A DNA stretch of 52,568 bases from Bacteroidetes bacterium QS_8_68_28 (GCA_003022485.1 PXTS01000034.1:13250-65817); one strand, 5' to 3'; positions 27,001 through 34,629 are shown, counted from the stretch's first letter. Program-made: numbers and translations. Notes: a model not told the origin generated them from the sequence alone.

Positions 27001-27763
27001 TGCGGCGCAGCATGGTGGAGCGCTTGTAGTCGGAGAAGCCGTGCCCGAAGCGCGCACGGAGCTGGGCGAAGATCTGCGAGAGCACCTTCTCGTCGCTTTC
27101 GTCGAGGGCCTCGCCGTCCTCGGGAAGCTGGATTTTGGAAAGCGCGTCGCGGTAATCGACGAGCCGCTCGGCCAGCTCCGCGACTGGGGCCACCACGTCG
27201 ACCAGCCCGGCGCGCACGGCGCTGCGGGGCATGCCTTCGAACTCCGCCTCCTCGGGATCTTGGACGAGGGTGGCCCCGTCGCGCTCCTTGATGCGCTTCA
27301 GCCCCGTGGTGCCGCCGCTGCCGGTGCCGCTGAGGACCACGCCCACGGCGTTTCCGTCCTGGCTGTCGGCCAGGGAGCGAAAGAAGAGGTCGATGGGCGC
27401 GCGCTCGGCGCGGGAGGCGGTCATCTCGGTGAGGTGTAGCTTGCCGCCGCCGTCGATGATCATATCACGCCCGGGAGGGATGACGTAGACGCGGTCGGGC
27501 GCCAGTTCCATGCCGCCGTCGTTCTCGACGTGCGTCACCTCCATGGCGGTGGCGTCTTGCAGCAGACGGGGCAGCTCGCTCTCGCGGTCGGGGTCGAGGT
27601 GTTGCACGAGGACGAACGCCATGCCGGGGTCGTCGGGCAGGTGCTCGAGGAAGCTCTGGAAGGCTCCCAGCCCGCCGGCGGAGGCTCCGATCCCGACGAC
27701 GGGGAAGTCCAGGCGGTCGGGAGCGGCGTCCGTGTCGGCGTCGCGTTCGTCGTCAGCAGACAT
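24008..27763 (-). CDS. CheB-CheR-PAS-histidine kinase hybrid
   Basis: 1251 residues. Order: CheB methylesterase-like domain (about 20-200), CheR methyltransferase (about 215-490, SAM motif VWAAGCATGEEAYSLA), a long coiled coil rich in EEL/NEEL (about 700-790), two PAS domains (IATVFLDRDLRVQRFTPRA; YAIFMIDLEGRISTW), a HisKA_3 domain with the His in RRRIGQVLHDEVQQQ, and a HATPase domain (DAGDGFAPE; GYGLAEMRERL). The CheB Ser28 (GIGASAGG) and His55 (VQHLDP) are present, but the catalytic Asp position in the usual SGTGSDG motif is Gly150 (SGTGSGG). It lacks chemotaxis neighbours and probably signals to the NarL-type regulator encoded upstream. Start ATG 27763. Confidence 0.93.
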   Translation of the reverse strand: MSADDERDADTDAAPDRLDFPVVGIGASAGGLGAFQSFLEHLPDDPGMAFVLVQHLDPDRESELPRLLQDATAMEVTHVENDGGMELAPDRVYVIPPGRDMIIDGGGKLHLTEMTASRAERAPIDLFFRSLADSQDGNAVGVVLSGTGSGGTTGLKRIKERDGATLVQDPEEAEFEGMPRSAVRAGLVDVVAPVAELAERLVDYRDALSKIQLPEDGEALDESDEKVLSQIFAQLRARFGHGFSDYKRSTMLRRIGRRMQVHQIEGLPDYLAYLREHEGEAKELFKDLLITVTNFFRDEEAFETLREEVVPELFAEKDAGDTVRVWAAGCATGEEAYSLAILLHEHAVALQSSNEPVPEIQVFATDLGEEAVHTARAGYYSDNIAADLSDERLERFFENESGGYRVRRRIRESVIFAKHDLMSDPPFSRLDLVVCRNLLIYLKREAQRGIFEVFHYALRAGGYLFLGSAESAEDMSDLFRPLNKDHRIYRRREDVAQPPQFRDMPFLQRGAELTEEQATGAAPRREPSRFEEVREQLLEEYAPPGVVVNDQNDVVHVFEGAGAYLRVAHGTPTHNVLEMVRPALRAALRSALFQVRGGKREVRSRAVPVEQNERRRRVRLVARPVEESTFTLVRFEPADDEDPPPGEQTDGRSAAPTAPVEETPSPAEEVPAEGHPGDIIEQLETELRQTRRELQGTVQEYETSMEELRASNEELQSMNEELRSTTEELETSKEELRSMNEELTTVNQELTNKNEELSRLNSDLQNLLRSTQIATVFLDRDLRVQRFTPRAKDLFNIIESDRNRPLDHVTRRFDYDGLTDDARRVLDRLAPIEEEVQNDEGRYFLAQIRPYRTAREDKIDGVVLSFVDITERREAEAELRRSEERYRLLLEGVEEYAIFMIDLEGRISTWSAGAEAIFGHAEDEIVGRPAALIFTEEDRGEDAPRQEMEAARREGQTADERWHVRADGSRFWASGVMTALYDPTGDLRGFAKVMRDNTERREREQELNRLNEKLEERVAERTREVRRLVSQLVQAEERERRRIGQVLHDEVQQQIYGAEMTVRQLRRGLPAEGEPLTGAVRQEKAEMLDQLEAILEESVETTRTLSAELSPSVLREEELSDILRWLAEHMQERYALTVETDVGEAPAVPDHDLRALLLRTGRELLFNVVKHAHVDRARLHARTEGADVIVQVSDAGDGFAPERLDDDGPSGYGLAEMRERLRLLDGRLEVDSAPGEGTCVTVAVPTRTGAE

Positions 27764-27853
27764 GGCGAGGCGGGTTTTTGATTCGGCAGGACATCCCCAG
27801 CAGGGGCCGGCCCCCCCGTGCCGGCCCAATGGCGTCGCGTCGGGGCCGAGGGA

Positions 27854-27875
27854 GGGCAACCACGGGGGGTTGCCC
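27854..27875. repeat. GGGCAACC hairpin, resembling a dispersed bacterial repeat
   Basis: GGGCAACC, a 6-base loop, then GGTTGCCC: a perfect 8-bp stem in the leader region of the kinase gene. The sequence resembles a palindromic repeat I recall from many bacterial genomes (GGCAACC...GGTTGCCC). Its copy number here cannot be judged from one window. Confidence 0.6.
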
Positions 27876-27934
27876 GTACGGGGGCGCAAATGGCATCGGG
27901 CGCAAAATGGGCCAATGGGCAGGCGCCCATGCCA

Positions 27935-28060
27935 TCATGTTCGCCCCGCCGCCGCAGGGTTGTCGGCGAGGTAGCGGCGGATGCGTTCGAGATCCCGGCG
28001 ATAGTCGTAGCTTTGCAGCCGGATCGACTGGCGGTCGTTTTTTTCCGGGTCGTAGGCCAT
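27935..28060 (-). CDS. Small 41-residue ORF between regulator and kinase genes
   Basis: Starts at an ATG and encodes MAYDPEKNDRQSIRLQSYDY followed by RRDLERIRRYLADNPAAAGRT. The composition is protein-like: a charged amphipathic helix pattern (YDYRRDLERIRRYL) rather than the Arg/Ala/Pro-rich noise of shadow frames. It lies between the NarL-type regulator (105 bp upstream) and the kinase (172 bp downstream), on the same strand. No family recognised. Function unknown; it could be a small binding partner of either signalling protein. Confidence 0.5.
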   Translation of the reverse strand: MAYDPEKNDRQSIRLQSYDYRRDLERIRRYLADNPAAAGRT

Positions 28061-28164
28061 GGTCCCGGGCGACCTTGCACGTGGAAAATGCCTGCTCCGT
28101 TCTGAGAACCCCTGCCTCGGCCCGATGGTTCGAAGCGGCGTGCGCCAGACGTCGCGGCGCGCCG

Positions 28165-28881
28165 TCACGGTTCCTCCCCGCCGTGCTCCACGCGCCAGGC
28201 CACGGCGTAGCGCGTGAGCTCGGCAGAGTTTTCCAGCTCCAGCTTCCGGCGCAGATTGCGGCGGTGCGACTCGACGGTCTTGACGCTCACGTGCAGGCGC
28301 TCGGCGATGTGGCGCGGGGCAAACCCCCGGCTCACCAGCAGAAAGATCTCCAGCTCGCGGTCGGTGAGCCGGTCGAGGGGGCGAGCCGTCTCGCCGTCCT
28401 CACCGGGTCCGCCGTCCTCACCGGGCACCTCAGTGCGTAGGGAGTCCGCTTTGGGCGCCTCATCCGCGAGGCGCTCGCGGATCGCGTCGCTCACGTAGGT
28501 GCGCCCGGCCAGCACCTGGCGCATCGCATCGAGCAGCACTTCGTCGGGCACGCGCTTCATGACGTAGCCCCGCGCCCCGGCCGCCAGCGCGCGGGTCGCG
28601 TAAAGCGTCTCGTCATACATCGAGACAGTCAGCACCGGCAGGTTCGGGTATGTGTCGCGGAGCCGACGGATGAGGTCGAGCCCTCTCGCCCCTCCGTTGA
28701 GGGTCACGTCCATGAGCACCAGATCCGGCCCGGCCTCCCCGATGCGATCCAAGGCCTCGGCGGGCGTCTCGGCCTCGCCCGCGACAGTCAGGTCGTCTGG
28801 CTCGTCGACGAGCTGGCGAAAGCCGCGCCGCACGACGGGGTGGTCGTCCACGATGAAGACGCGACGAGGAGAGCGGGGCAT
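28165..28881 (-). CDS. NarL/FixJ-family response regulator
   Basis: 238 residues. The receiver domain has VFIVDDHPVVRRG, the phosphoacceptor Asp58 (LVLMDVTLNG) and the conserved Lys in GARGYVMKRVP. A Gly/Glu-rich linker (about 150-170) leads to a LuxR-type helix-turn-helix (LTDRELEIFLLVSRGFAPRH, then IAERLHVSVKTVESHRRNL). HisKA_3 kinases usually pair with NarL-type regulators, so the kinase downstream is its likely partner. The start is ATG 28881, giving the typical MPRSPRRVFIVDDH N-terminus. Confidence 0.95.
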   Translation of the reverse strand: MPRSPRRVFIVDDHPVVRRGFRQLVDEPDDLTVAGEAETPAEALDRIGEAGPDLVLMDVTLNGGARGLDLIRRLRDTYPNLPVLTVSMYDETLYATRALAAGARGYVMKRVPDEVLLDAMRQVLAGRTYVSDAIRERLADEAPKADSLRTEVPGEDGGPGEDGETARPLDRLTDRELEIFLLVSRGFAPRHIAERLHVSVKTVESHRRNLRRKLELENSAELTRYAVAWRVEHGGEEP

Positions 28882-29057
28882 GGTCACTTGAGGGGGGAGG
28901 GGAGGCCGCCGACCCGCTCCCGCGTTTTTCGATGGAGCGCACCGGCAGCGGTACCTGCTCCCGACATGATACCATTCGCTGCCCTCCGCGTCAACTTTTT
29001 TTCCCATTCGCCGGATTTCGGGGAAGAGCAGCGCCTTCCGCTCCCGGTACGCTCCCG

Positions 29058-29115
29058 CTTCCGGCACGCCCCGCTTCCGGCACGCCCCGTCGCGCCTGTT
29101 GCTCGCGCCTGTTGC
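29058..29115. repeat. Two different perfect tandem duplications back to back
   Basis: CTTCCGGCACGCCCCG twice (29058-29089), followed immediately by TCGCGCCTGTTGC twice (29090-29115). Both are perfect and their units are unrelated. They end 11 bp from the stop codon of sufE. A degenerate CGCTCCCG doublet precedes them. Confidence 0.95.
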
Positions 29116-29126
29116 GATGCCGGGGC

Positions 29127-29576
29127 TTACGCTTGGGCGGCCGTTTCGTCGCCGGCCTTGCGCGCGACCTCGCCGCGCAGGCGGCGGTAGATGGCCGCCA
29201 GCCCCTGGGTGCGCTGCATCCCCAGCAGGCCGCTCAGGCCCAGGCGGTCGAGCAGGTCGTCAGGGGCGGCGCGCACGTCGGCGGGCGTAGCCCCGTCGAA
29301 GGCTTCGTGGAGGATGGCCGTGAAGGCGCGCGCGGTGGGGGCGCTCTCGGGCACGTCGGCGTGGACGCGCACCGTCTGCGCGCCGTTTTGCTCGATCTCC
29401 GGCATCAGGAAAACCGGCGACTGGCACTCGTGGACCATCGCCATACCGGCATCGCGCATCTCGGCGTAGCGCTCCGGCAACGGCGGGAGCTTATCGGTGT
29501 ACTCCAGCAAAAGCTCCAGCCGCATGTCCGGCTCCATCATCTGGAAGGGCGCGGCGATGTCTTCGATGCTTCGCAC
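29127..29576 (-). CDS. SufE-family sulfur acceptor
   Basis: 149 residues with the SufE fold: RLELLLEYTDKLPPLPERY, then the sulfur-accepting Cys in VHECQSPVFL, and the C-terminal LGLSGLLGMQRTQGLAAIYR. SufE takes persulfide from a cysteine desulfurase and activates it for Fe-S cluster assembly. I chose the GTG at 29576 because the domain begins there; the longer GTG start at 29633 adds only a Pro/Thr-rich stretch made of short repeats. It follows the rhodanese gene on the same strand, fitting a shared sulfur-transfer role, although no SufS or SufBCD is visible. Confidence 0.9.
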   Translation of the reverse strand: MRSIEDIAAPFQMMEPDMRLELLLEYTDKLPPLPERYAEMRDAGMAMVHECQSPVFLMPEIEQNGAQTVRVHADVPESAPTARAFTAILHEAFDGATPADVRAAPDDLLDRLGLSGLLGMQRTQGLAAIYRRLRGEVARKAGDETAAQA

Positions 29577-29696
29577 AGTCGAGTGTGAGGGTGTGGGAGT
29601 GCGGGGGGGTTCACTGGCGGGCGCGGCTACCACCAGACGGCAACGCGCCTGCTGATTGGAAACGATCCAGCGAGCCGCAGGCGAGCAGACGACCCA

Positions 29697-29724
29697 TGAA
29701 CCGGTGAGCGTGAACCGGTGAGCG
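29697..29724. repeat. Perfect tandem duplication, 2 x 14 bp, next to the rhodanese stop codon
   Basis: TGAACCGGTGAGCG twice, ending 6 bp from the minus-strand stop codon of the rhodanese gene (29731-29733). Confidence 0.95.
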
Positions 29725-29730
29725 GGCGAT

Positions 29731-30597
29731 CTACGAACCTGCTTCGCCGGTTTCGATGGGAGCGCCGACGAGGTTGCCCCATTCGGTCCACGAGCCGTCG
29801 TAGTTTTTGACCTGATCGAAGCCCAGCAGGTACGTCAACACGAACCACGTGTGGCTGGAGCGCTCCCCAATGCGGCAGTAGGCGATGGTATCGTCTTGCG
29901 CGTTTAGCCCTTCCTCGTCCTCGTAGATCTCGGCCAGCTCGGCGGGGGGGCGGAAGGTGCCGTCCTCGTCGTTGGCCGCGCGGGCCCAGGGCACGTTGCG
30001 CGCGCCGGGGATGTGGCCAGGGCGCATCGCGCTTTCCTCCGGAAGGCCGGGAACGTGCGTAATCTCGCCCTTGAACTCCTCAGGGGAGCGCACGTCCACC
30101 ATCGGGCCGCCGCGTCGCATGTGCTCCTCGACTTCCTGACGGAAGGCGCGGATGGACGAGTCGGCGCTACCGGGTACGGGGTAGTCGGTTTCCGCGAAGT
30201 CGGGGGAGTCGGTGGTCATTTCGCGGCCTTCTTGCTCCCACTTTTTGCGCCCGCCGTCCATCACGGCGCAGTCGGCGTGGCCGTAGAGCTTGAAGACCCA
30301 GAAGGCGTAGCAGGCCCACCAGTTGTTCTTGTCTCCGTAGAAGACGACGTGCGTGTCCTCTTCGATCCCCATCCGCGAGCAAAGGGCCGCGAACTGCTCG
30401 GCATCGATGAAGTCGCGCACGGTGTCGTCCTGAAGGTCCTGCACCCAGTCCACGTTGACGGCATTGGGCAGGTGGCCGGTTTTGTAGAGGAGCACGTCTT
30501 CGTTGGCTTCGACGAAGCGCACGCGGTCGGTGTCGTCGAGGTGCTCGGCGGCCCAGTCGGTGGAGACGAGGACCTCGGGGTGGGCGTAGTCGGGCAT
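29731..30597 (-). CDS. Thiosulfate sulfurtransferase (two-domain rhodanese)
   Basis: 288 residues in two rhodanese domains. The N-terminal one is inactive in type ([35 protein letters not shown]); the C-terminal one has [23 protein letters not shown] and the active-site loop [11 protein letters not shown] with the catalytic Cys. The enzyme moves sulfane sulfur from thiosulfate to an acceptor such as cyanide or a protein thiol. It lacks a signal peptide and is probably cytoplasmic. The ATG gives [12 protein letters not shown], a typical start. Together with the downstream sufE gene it forms a small sulfur-transfer pair. Confidence 0.94.
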   Translation of the reverse strand: MPDYAHPEVLVSTDWAAEHLDDTDRVRFVEANEDVLLYKTGHLPNAVNVDWVQDLQDDTVRDFIDAEQFAALCSRMGIEEDTHVVFYGDKNNWWACYAFWVFKLYGHADCAVMDGGRKKWEQEGREMTTDSPDFAETDYPVPGSADSSIRAFRQEVEEHMRRGGPMVDVRSPEEFKGEITHVPGLPEESAMRPGHIPGARNVPWARAANDEDGTFRPPAELAEIYEDEEGLNAQDDTIAYCRIGERSSHTWFVLTYLLGFDQVKNYDGSWTEWGNLVGAPIETGEAGS

Positions 30598-30974
30598 GGG
30601 ACTTGGGTGAGCGGTGAGTTCGTGAATGGTGAGTAGGAGCTCGATGCGTCGTGTCCGGATTGGCGTCGTGTCCGGATTGTTGAAGTCGCCGCGCAACGCA
30701 AAAAACGCAAAAAAGCCCTCCTCGGGGCGAGAAGGGCGCGGCGAATCGTCGGAAAGCGGCGAGGCCGTCAACGGGCCTGCGACCGCCGAGGGACCGCGCC
30801 CTTCGGCTTTCGGCAGCAACAGCAACACATCGTAGCGCGGGTGTGGCATTGCAGAAGGCACGCGACAATGGTGCGCGTCCGGCAGCGGAATGTTCCGCTC
30901 CGATGACAGATCGACGCAGCGTCTTTCCGTCAAATCATTGCCGGCCTCTCTACAGCCTGTTCGATGAGCAACCG
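30598..30974. other. 377-bp intergenic region upstream of the rhodanese gene
   Basis: Holds a perfect 17-bp tandem repeat (GCGTCGTGTCCGGATTG, 30646-30679) and a terminator (30700-30737). Read on the minus strand, a short open frame beginning at about 30849 encodes [14 protein letters not shown] with four consecutive Leu codons before the terminator stem. No convincing gene otherwise. Confidence 0.55.
30700..30737 (-). terminator. Rho-independent terminator, minus strand
   Basis: On the minus strand GCCCTTCTC and GAGGAGGGC form a stem (one mismatch), followed by TTTTTTGCGTTTTTTGCG. It lies about 240 bp beyond otsB and about 100 bp before the rhodanese start, so it could end the otsA-otsB transcript or act as a leader attenuator. 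Confidence 0.75.
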
Positions 30975-31742
30975 TCACGCCTCCTCCACGTACTGCCGCA
31001 GGTAGCCGGCTACCGCCGCCGGATTTTCCAGCCGGTAACGCGCCGCCGTCGCGCCCCCGCCGACGCGCACGGTGACGGCGCGGCCGTCGGCGGCTTCGTC
31101 GGCCAGTTCCTCGAAGGCATCCTCGTCGGTCGTGTCGTCGCCGAGGTAGACGGGCACGCGCCCGGGGTGCTCATCGACCACGCGGCGCACGGCAGTGCCT
31201 TTGGTGAGGCCCTGGGGACGCAGCTCGACGACCTTCTTGCCCCAGATGGCCGCCAACGTGGGGGGCATCCCCGAGGCCCAGTCGCGGAGCTGGGCGAGCA
31301 CCTCGTCCACGTCGGGCGCGGCGCGGTAGTGCACGGCGAAGGCGTGCCCCTTGTCTTCGACCTCGACCCCTTCGAGGGGCGGGAGCGCCCGGCGCATCCG
31401 AGCGAGCGCCTGCACCGCCTCCTCGGAGGCGAGGCTTTCGGCGCCGGCCCCCAGCACGCCCTCTTTCATTCCGTGCAACCCGATGGCCGGAAGCCGCAGG
31501 TCCAACAGTTCCGCCTTTTCAAAGAAGCTCTCCACGTCGGCCAGGTCCCGGCCCGTGACGATCCAGACGGGATGGCGCGCGGCCAGCTCGGGGAGCAGCG
31601 CCGGCACGTCCGGGTGGGGGTGCGCCTCGGTGGGGTCGTCCACGATGGGCGCGAGCGTGCCGTCGTAGTCGAGGAAAAACAGCGGCGCGTCGGCGGTCGG
31701 TACTCGTCCGCTCGCCTTCGGCTCGCTGGATCGTTTTTGCAT
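30975..31742 (-). CDS. otsB: Trehalose-6-phosphate phosphatase
   Basis: 255 residues of the HAD superfamily. It has the nucleophile motif [13 protein letters not shown], motif II around WIVTGRD, and motifs III/IV in [30 protein letters not shown]. It removes phosphate from trehalose 6-phosphate, the second step of trehalose synthesis. Trehalose serves as a compatible solute and stress protectant. The ATG at 31742 gives [11 protein letters not shown] before the domain. It lies 53 bp after otsA on the same strand, so the two form an operon. Confidence 0.95.
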   Translation of the reverse strand: MQKRSSEPKASGRVPTADAPLFFLDYDGTLAPIVDDPTEAHPHPDVPALLPELAARHPVWIVTGRDLADVESFFEKAELLDLRLPAIGLHGMKEGVLGAGAESLASEEAVQALARMRRALPPLEGVEVEDKGHAFAVHYRAAPDVDEVLAQLRDWASGMPPTLAAIWGKKVVELRPQGLTKGTAVRRVVDEHPGRVPVYLGDDTTDEDAFEELADEAADGRAVTVRVGGGATAARYRLENPAAVAGYLRQYVEEA

Positions 31743-31766
31743 AACCGGCGTGGCTGCTGGGTGAAA

Positions 31767-31804
31767 CACGAACAACGAACCCACGACCAACGACCTCACG
31801 AACC
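31767..31804. repeat. Decayed tandem repeat, period 15, across the otsA stop codon
   Basis: CACGAACAACGAACC, CACGACCAACGACCT and a partial CACGAACC follow one another. The minus-strand stop codon of otsA (31796-31798) lies where the second copy meets the third. Confidence 0.8.
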
Positions 31805-33181
31805 CTCGCGCCGGGCGGCCAGGCGGTCGAGGAAGTCGTCGGCCCACCGGTGGACGTTGAGATCGGCGACGGTGGACTTGAGCGCCCGGATGCGGTCGCG
31901 GCGCTCTTCGTCGGGCATCTCGATGGCGGTGCGGATGGCCTCCGCGAGGCCGCTCTGGTCGTAGGGGTTGACCTGAAGGGCCTCGGGAAGGAGGTACGCC
32001 GCGCCGGTGAGCTCCGACAGGATAATGACGCCCTGCTCGGTCGCGGCGGTGATGAACTCCTGCGTGACCAGGTTCATCCCGTCGCGCAGCGGCGTGATGA
32101 GCGCCACGTCGGCAGCGCGGTAAAAGGAGCACAGCTCCTCCTGAGTGTAGGTGCGGTAGCGGTAGTGCACCGGCACCCAGTAGTCCCCGGCAAACTGCCC
32201 GTTGATGCGCCCGACCGCCTCGTCGACCTCGCGCTTGAGCTGCTGGTAGCTCTCGACTTCCGTGCGGCTGGGGGTGGCTACCTGAAAGAGCGACACCTTG
32301 CCGTGGTAGTCCGGGTTTTCTTCGAGGAACTCCTCGAAGGCTTTCAGCCGCGAGAGCACGCCCTTCGTGTAGTCGAGCCGGTCGATGCCCACAACCAGGC
32401 TCTCCGCGCCAAACTCCTCGCGCACCTCCTCGGTCTCGCGCTTGACCTTGTCCGATTCGCTCATGCGCTCGAAGCGCCCCACCTCGATCCCGATGGGGTG
32501 CGCCTCGACGTGCACCTCGCGCCCCTTCCAGTGGATGATGCCTTCCGGCCGCTCGACCTCTGCGCCCAAGAGCACCTCGGCGCTTTCGACGAAGTTCTTG
32601 GCGTACTCTTCGACGTGAAAGCCGATCAGGTCGTTGCCCAGCATGCCGCGCAGAATCTTGCGCGCGCCCGGCAGGATGCGAAAGACCTCCATCGCCGGCC
32701 ACGGAATGTGCCAGAAGTGGCCCATCACGGCGTCGGGGTGCGCCTCGCGCACCAGCGCCGGCGCAAATGTCAGGTGGTAGTCCTGCATCCAGATCACGTC
32801 CCCCTCCTGGTACTCTTCATTCACCGCCTCGGCGAAGCGCTCGTTGACCTGGCGGTAGTGCTCGAAGAACTCGTCGCGCAGGTCGAGGTGCTGGACCATG
32901 TAGTGCGAGAGCGGCCAGAGCACACTGTTGGCCATGCCGTAGTAGTAGCCGTCGAGTTCCTCCTGGCTGAGCGGCACGCGGCGCACGCGGAAGTTGGGAT
33001 CCTCGGCAGGGTAGTCCTGCTGCTCGGGCAGGTCCGGCTCCTCCCCCATCGCCACCCAGGTGCCGCCTTGGTCGCTCAAGACGGGCAGCAGCGCCGTGGT
33101 GAGGCCGCCGACGGACGTGACCCAGTCGCCCTCCTCGGTGCGGCTGATGGGAGCGCGGTTGGCAACGACGGTAAGACGCAC
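31796..33181 (-). CDS. otsA: Trehalose-6-phosphate synthase (GT20)
   Basis: 461 residues, full length for GT20. It joins glucose from a nucleotide-sugar donor to glucose 6-phosphate. Motifs: VVANRAPISR and VGGLTTALLPVL at the N-terminus, VIWMQDYHLTFAP, FWHIPWPAMEVFRILPG, NDLIGFHVEEYAKNF, VVGIDRLDYTKGV, and the donor site TPLRDGMNLVTQEF. The stretch between ANRAPIS and the GG loop is as in OtsA enzymes. The ATG at 33181 (MRLTVVANRAP) is a typical start. The operon order is otsA then otsB. A paralogous reaction such as glucosylglycerol-phosphate synthesis cannot be wholly excluded, but the otsB partner argues for trehalose. Confidence 0.95.
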   Translation of the reverse strand: MRLTVVANRAPISRTEEGDWVTSVGGLTTALLPVLSDQGGTWVAMGEEPDLPEQQDYPAEDPNFRVRRVPLSQEELDGYYYGMANSVLWPLSHYMVQHLDLRDEFFEHYRQVNERFAEAVNEEYQEGDVIWMQDYHLTFAPALVREAHPDAVMGHFWHIPWPAMEVFRILPGARKILRGMLGNDLIGFHVEEYAKNFVESAEVLLGAEVERPEGIIHWKGREVHVEAHPIGIEVGRFERMSESDKVKRETEEVREEFGAESLVVGIDRLDYTKGVLSRLKAFEEFLEENPDYHGKVSLFQVATPSRTEVESYQQLKREVDEAVGRINGQFAGDYWVPVHYRYRTYTQEELCSFYRAADVALITPLRDGMNLVTQEFITAATEQGVIILSELTGAAYLLPEALQVNPYDQSGLAEAIRTAIEMPDEERRDRIRALKSTVADLNVHRWADDFLDRLAARREGS

Positions 33182-33669
33182 AGGACCGGCAGGGAAGCGG
33201 GTGAGAGACGGGTGACTGGTGGGGCGGTCCTACCTTTGCCCCGCGCCCAACGATTCGTGACGGCCCGCTCTCGGGCGTTACGAATGTGCAAGAGTTGCCG
33301 GGCACGTTTGTATACGCGCAGAAGGGGGGAAGTTTGGAGGCGGCGAAAGACTGACCCTTCACGGAGAATCTGCTGCCCGTGGCCGACGAGTCGTTCTCCA
33401 TGCGCGCGGCGGCTTGGCCGCCAGGCCCGTGCGGAAAGCTGGACGCGGCTGTAAGCTGGACGCGGCTGTAAGCTGGACGCGGCTGTGGGGCCTGGAAGTC
33501 CCCGCGCTCGGGCTCGTGGCGCTGGACGCGTGGATCCCTTTCGCCGTCGAAGGTAGCGGCCTGGATCGGCGTCTCGAACGTTTCCTTCTTCGGCCCCTGC
33601 GCCACCGTGTTCGCCGGCCAGCTCTGGGTAAAGGCGCGGCAACGCGCCGGGCGTCGTAGGCCTCTCCTC
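33182..33669. other. 488-bp intergenic region upstream of otsA, with a triple repeat
   Basis: Contains three perfect copies of AAGCTGGACGCGGCTGT (33436-33486). A plus-strand TACCTTTG (33231-33238) fits the TAnnTTTG motif but points away from otsA and has no -33 partner. Open frames here overlap the repeat and resemble no known protein. The otsA promoter should be in this region, but I cannot place it. Confidence 0.6.
33436..33486. repeat. Perfect tandem triplication, 3 x 17 bp
   Basis: AAGCTGGACGCGGCTGT three times without a mismatch, 255 bp upstream of the otsA start and 184 bp past the DUF4249 gene stop. Confidence 0.97.
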
Positions 33670-34629
33670 TTACAGCCCGCCGCTGTCACCGCGCGTCACC
33701 CGCAGCCGGTACGTCGCCCCCGCGTAGCTGCCGAAAAGGCCCGTCCCGCCCTCCACGCGCTCGATCACGTTGGGGATCGCTCCCGGCGAAAATGTCGAGC
33801 CCCCCTGCTGGACGTTCTGGGAGCGCACGAAGTCGTAGTAATTGTCCCCCAGGGCGCGGATGGCAATCTCATTGGGGCCATAGAAGTTGGCCACCAGCCA
33901 CGGAATGTCGATGGTCAGCGTGCCGCGCGGGCTGAGCTCGTAGTTCCCCCCGTTGATGACGGGCGACTCGGTGACGGCCAGCTCGTTAATCGAGACCTCC
34001 TCTCCCTCGGCGCGGTCGAGGATCCGGGCGGCCAGCGGCGTGAGGTTTTCGCGGGACGGCGCCAGGGCGGTCGTCGCGACGATGAAGCGGGCGCGGCGGC
34101 CCGGGTACTGGCTCTGCGTGAGCGTGGCGCGCAGCTCGTCCTGCCGCCACGTCAGCGTGTCGCCGCTCGTCTCCACGATGCCGAAGGTATCGGGCACAAC
34201 CGTCTCGGCGGTGACCTCTTCGGTGGCGATGCCATCGCCGGCGGGCGGGCGCACCGTCAGGCGGTAGCGGGCCAGCGGCTGGGCCACCCCGGCGCCTTCG
34301 GGGCGACTGGGGAGCTCGGCGGGCCGGTAGACGCCCGCGCTGTCGGCCCGCTCGACGTAGCCGACGGGCGGAGCGTCGTCCACGTCCACGCGGCGCACCT
34401 GCACCTCCGCGTTCGAGACGGCCTGCTTGTTGAATTCGTAGGTCGCCTCCACCGGCGCCGTGCGGCTCAGGCGTACCGGTGGCAGCGTGTCGGCGGCGCG
34501 CAGGTACGCCTCCACCACGTACTGCTTATCGACCCCCGCCGGCTGGTACGTGTCGCAGCCGGCGGCGACGAGCAGCACGGCGGCGCCCACGACGGGCGCG
34601 AGGAGCAACGCGAGAAGACGACATTTCAT
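33670..34629 (-). CDS. DUF4249 lipoprotein
   Basis: 319 residues with a lipoprotein signal (LLAPVVGAAVLLVAAGC) and the DUF4249 pattern: VDKQYVVEAYLRAADTLPPV, RLSRTAPVEATYEF, SNAEVQVRRVD, YRLTVRPP, and ALGDNYYDFVRSQNVQQGG near the C-terminus. Genes of this family follow TonB-dependent receptors in Bacteroidetes relatives, as here (166 bp after the receptor). The product is probably a surface or periplasmic partner of that receptor; its ligand is unknown. The ATG at 34629 gives the complete signal peptide. Confidence 0.9.
   Translation of the reverse strand: MKCRLLALLLAPVVGAAVLLVAAGCDTYQPAGVDKQYVVEAYLRAADTLPPVRLSRTAPVEATYEFNKQAVSNAEVQVRRVDVDDAPPVGYVERADSAGVYRPAELPSRPEGAGVAQPLARYRLTVRPPAGDGIATEEVTAETVVPDTFGIVETSGDTLTWRQDELRATLTQSQYPGRRARFIVATTALAPSRENLTPLAARILDRAEGEEVSINELAVTESPVINGGNYELSPRGTLTIDIPWLVANFYGPNEIAIRALGDNYYDFVRSQNVQQGGSTFSPGAIPNVIERVEGGTGLFGSYAGATYRLRVTRGDSGGL

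Noticed and set aside
24311-27439. Plus-strand frame of about 1040 codons opposite the hybrid kinase gene
   Set aside because: Antisense shadow: Leu/Val/Ala-rich without domain pattern, while the minus strand has clear CheB, CheR, PAS and kinase domains.
33231-33238. TACCTTTG as a promoter for otsA
   Set aside because: It is on the plus strand, pointing away from otsA, and has no -33 element.
33436-33486. Three-copy repeat considered as a CRISPR array
   Set aside because: Units are directly adjacent with no spacers, and no cas gene is present.
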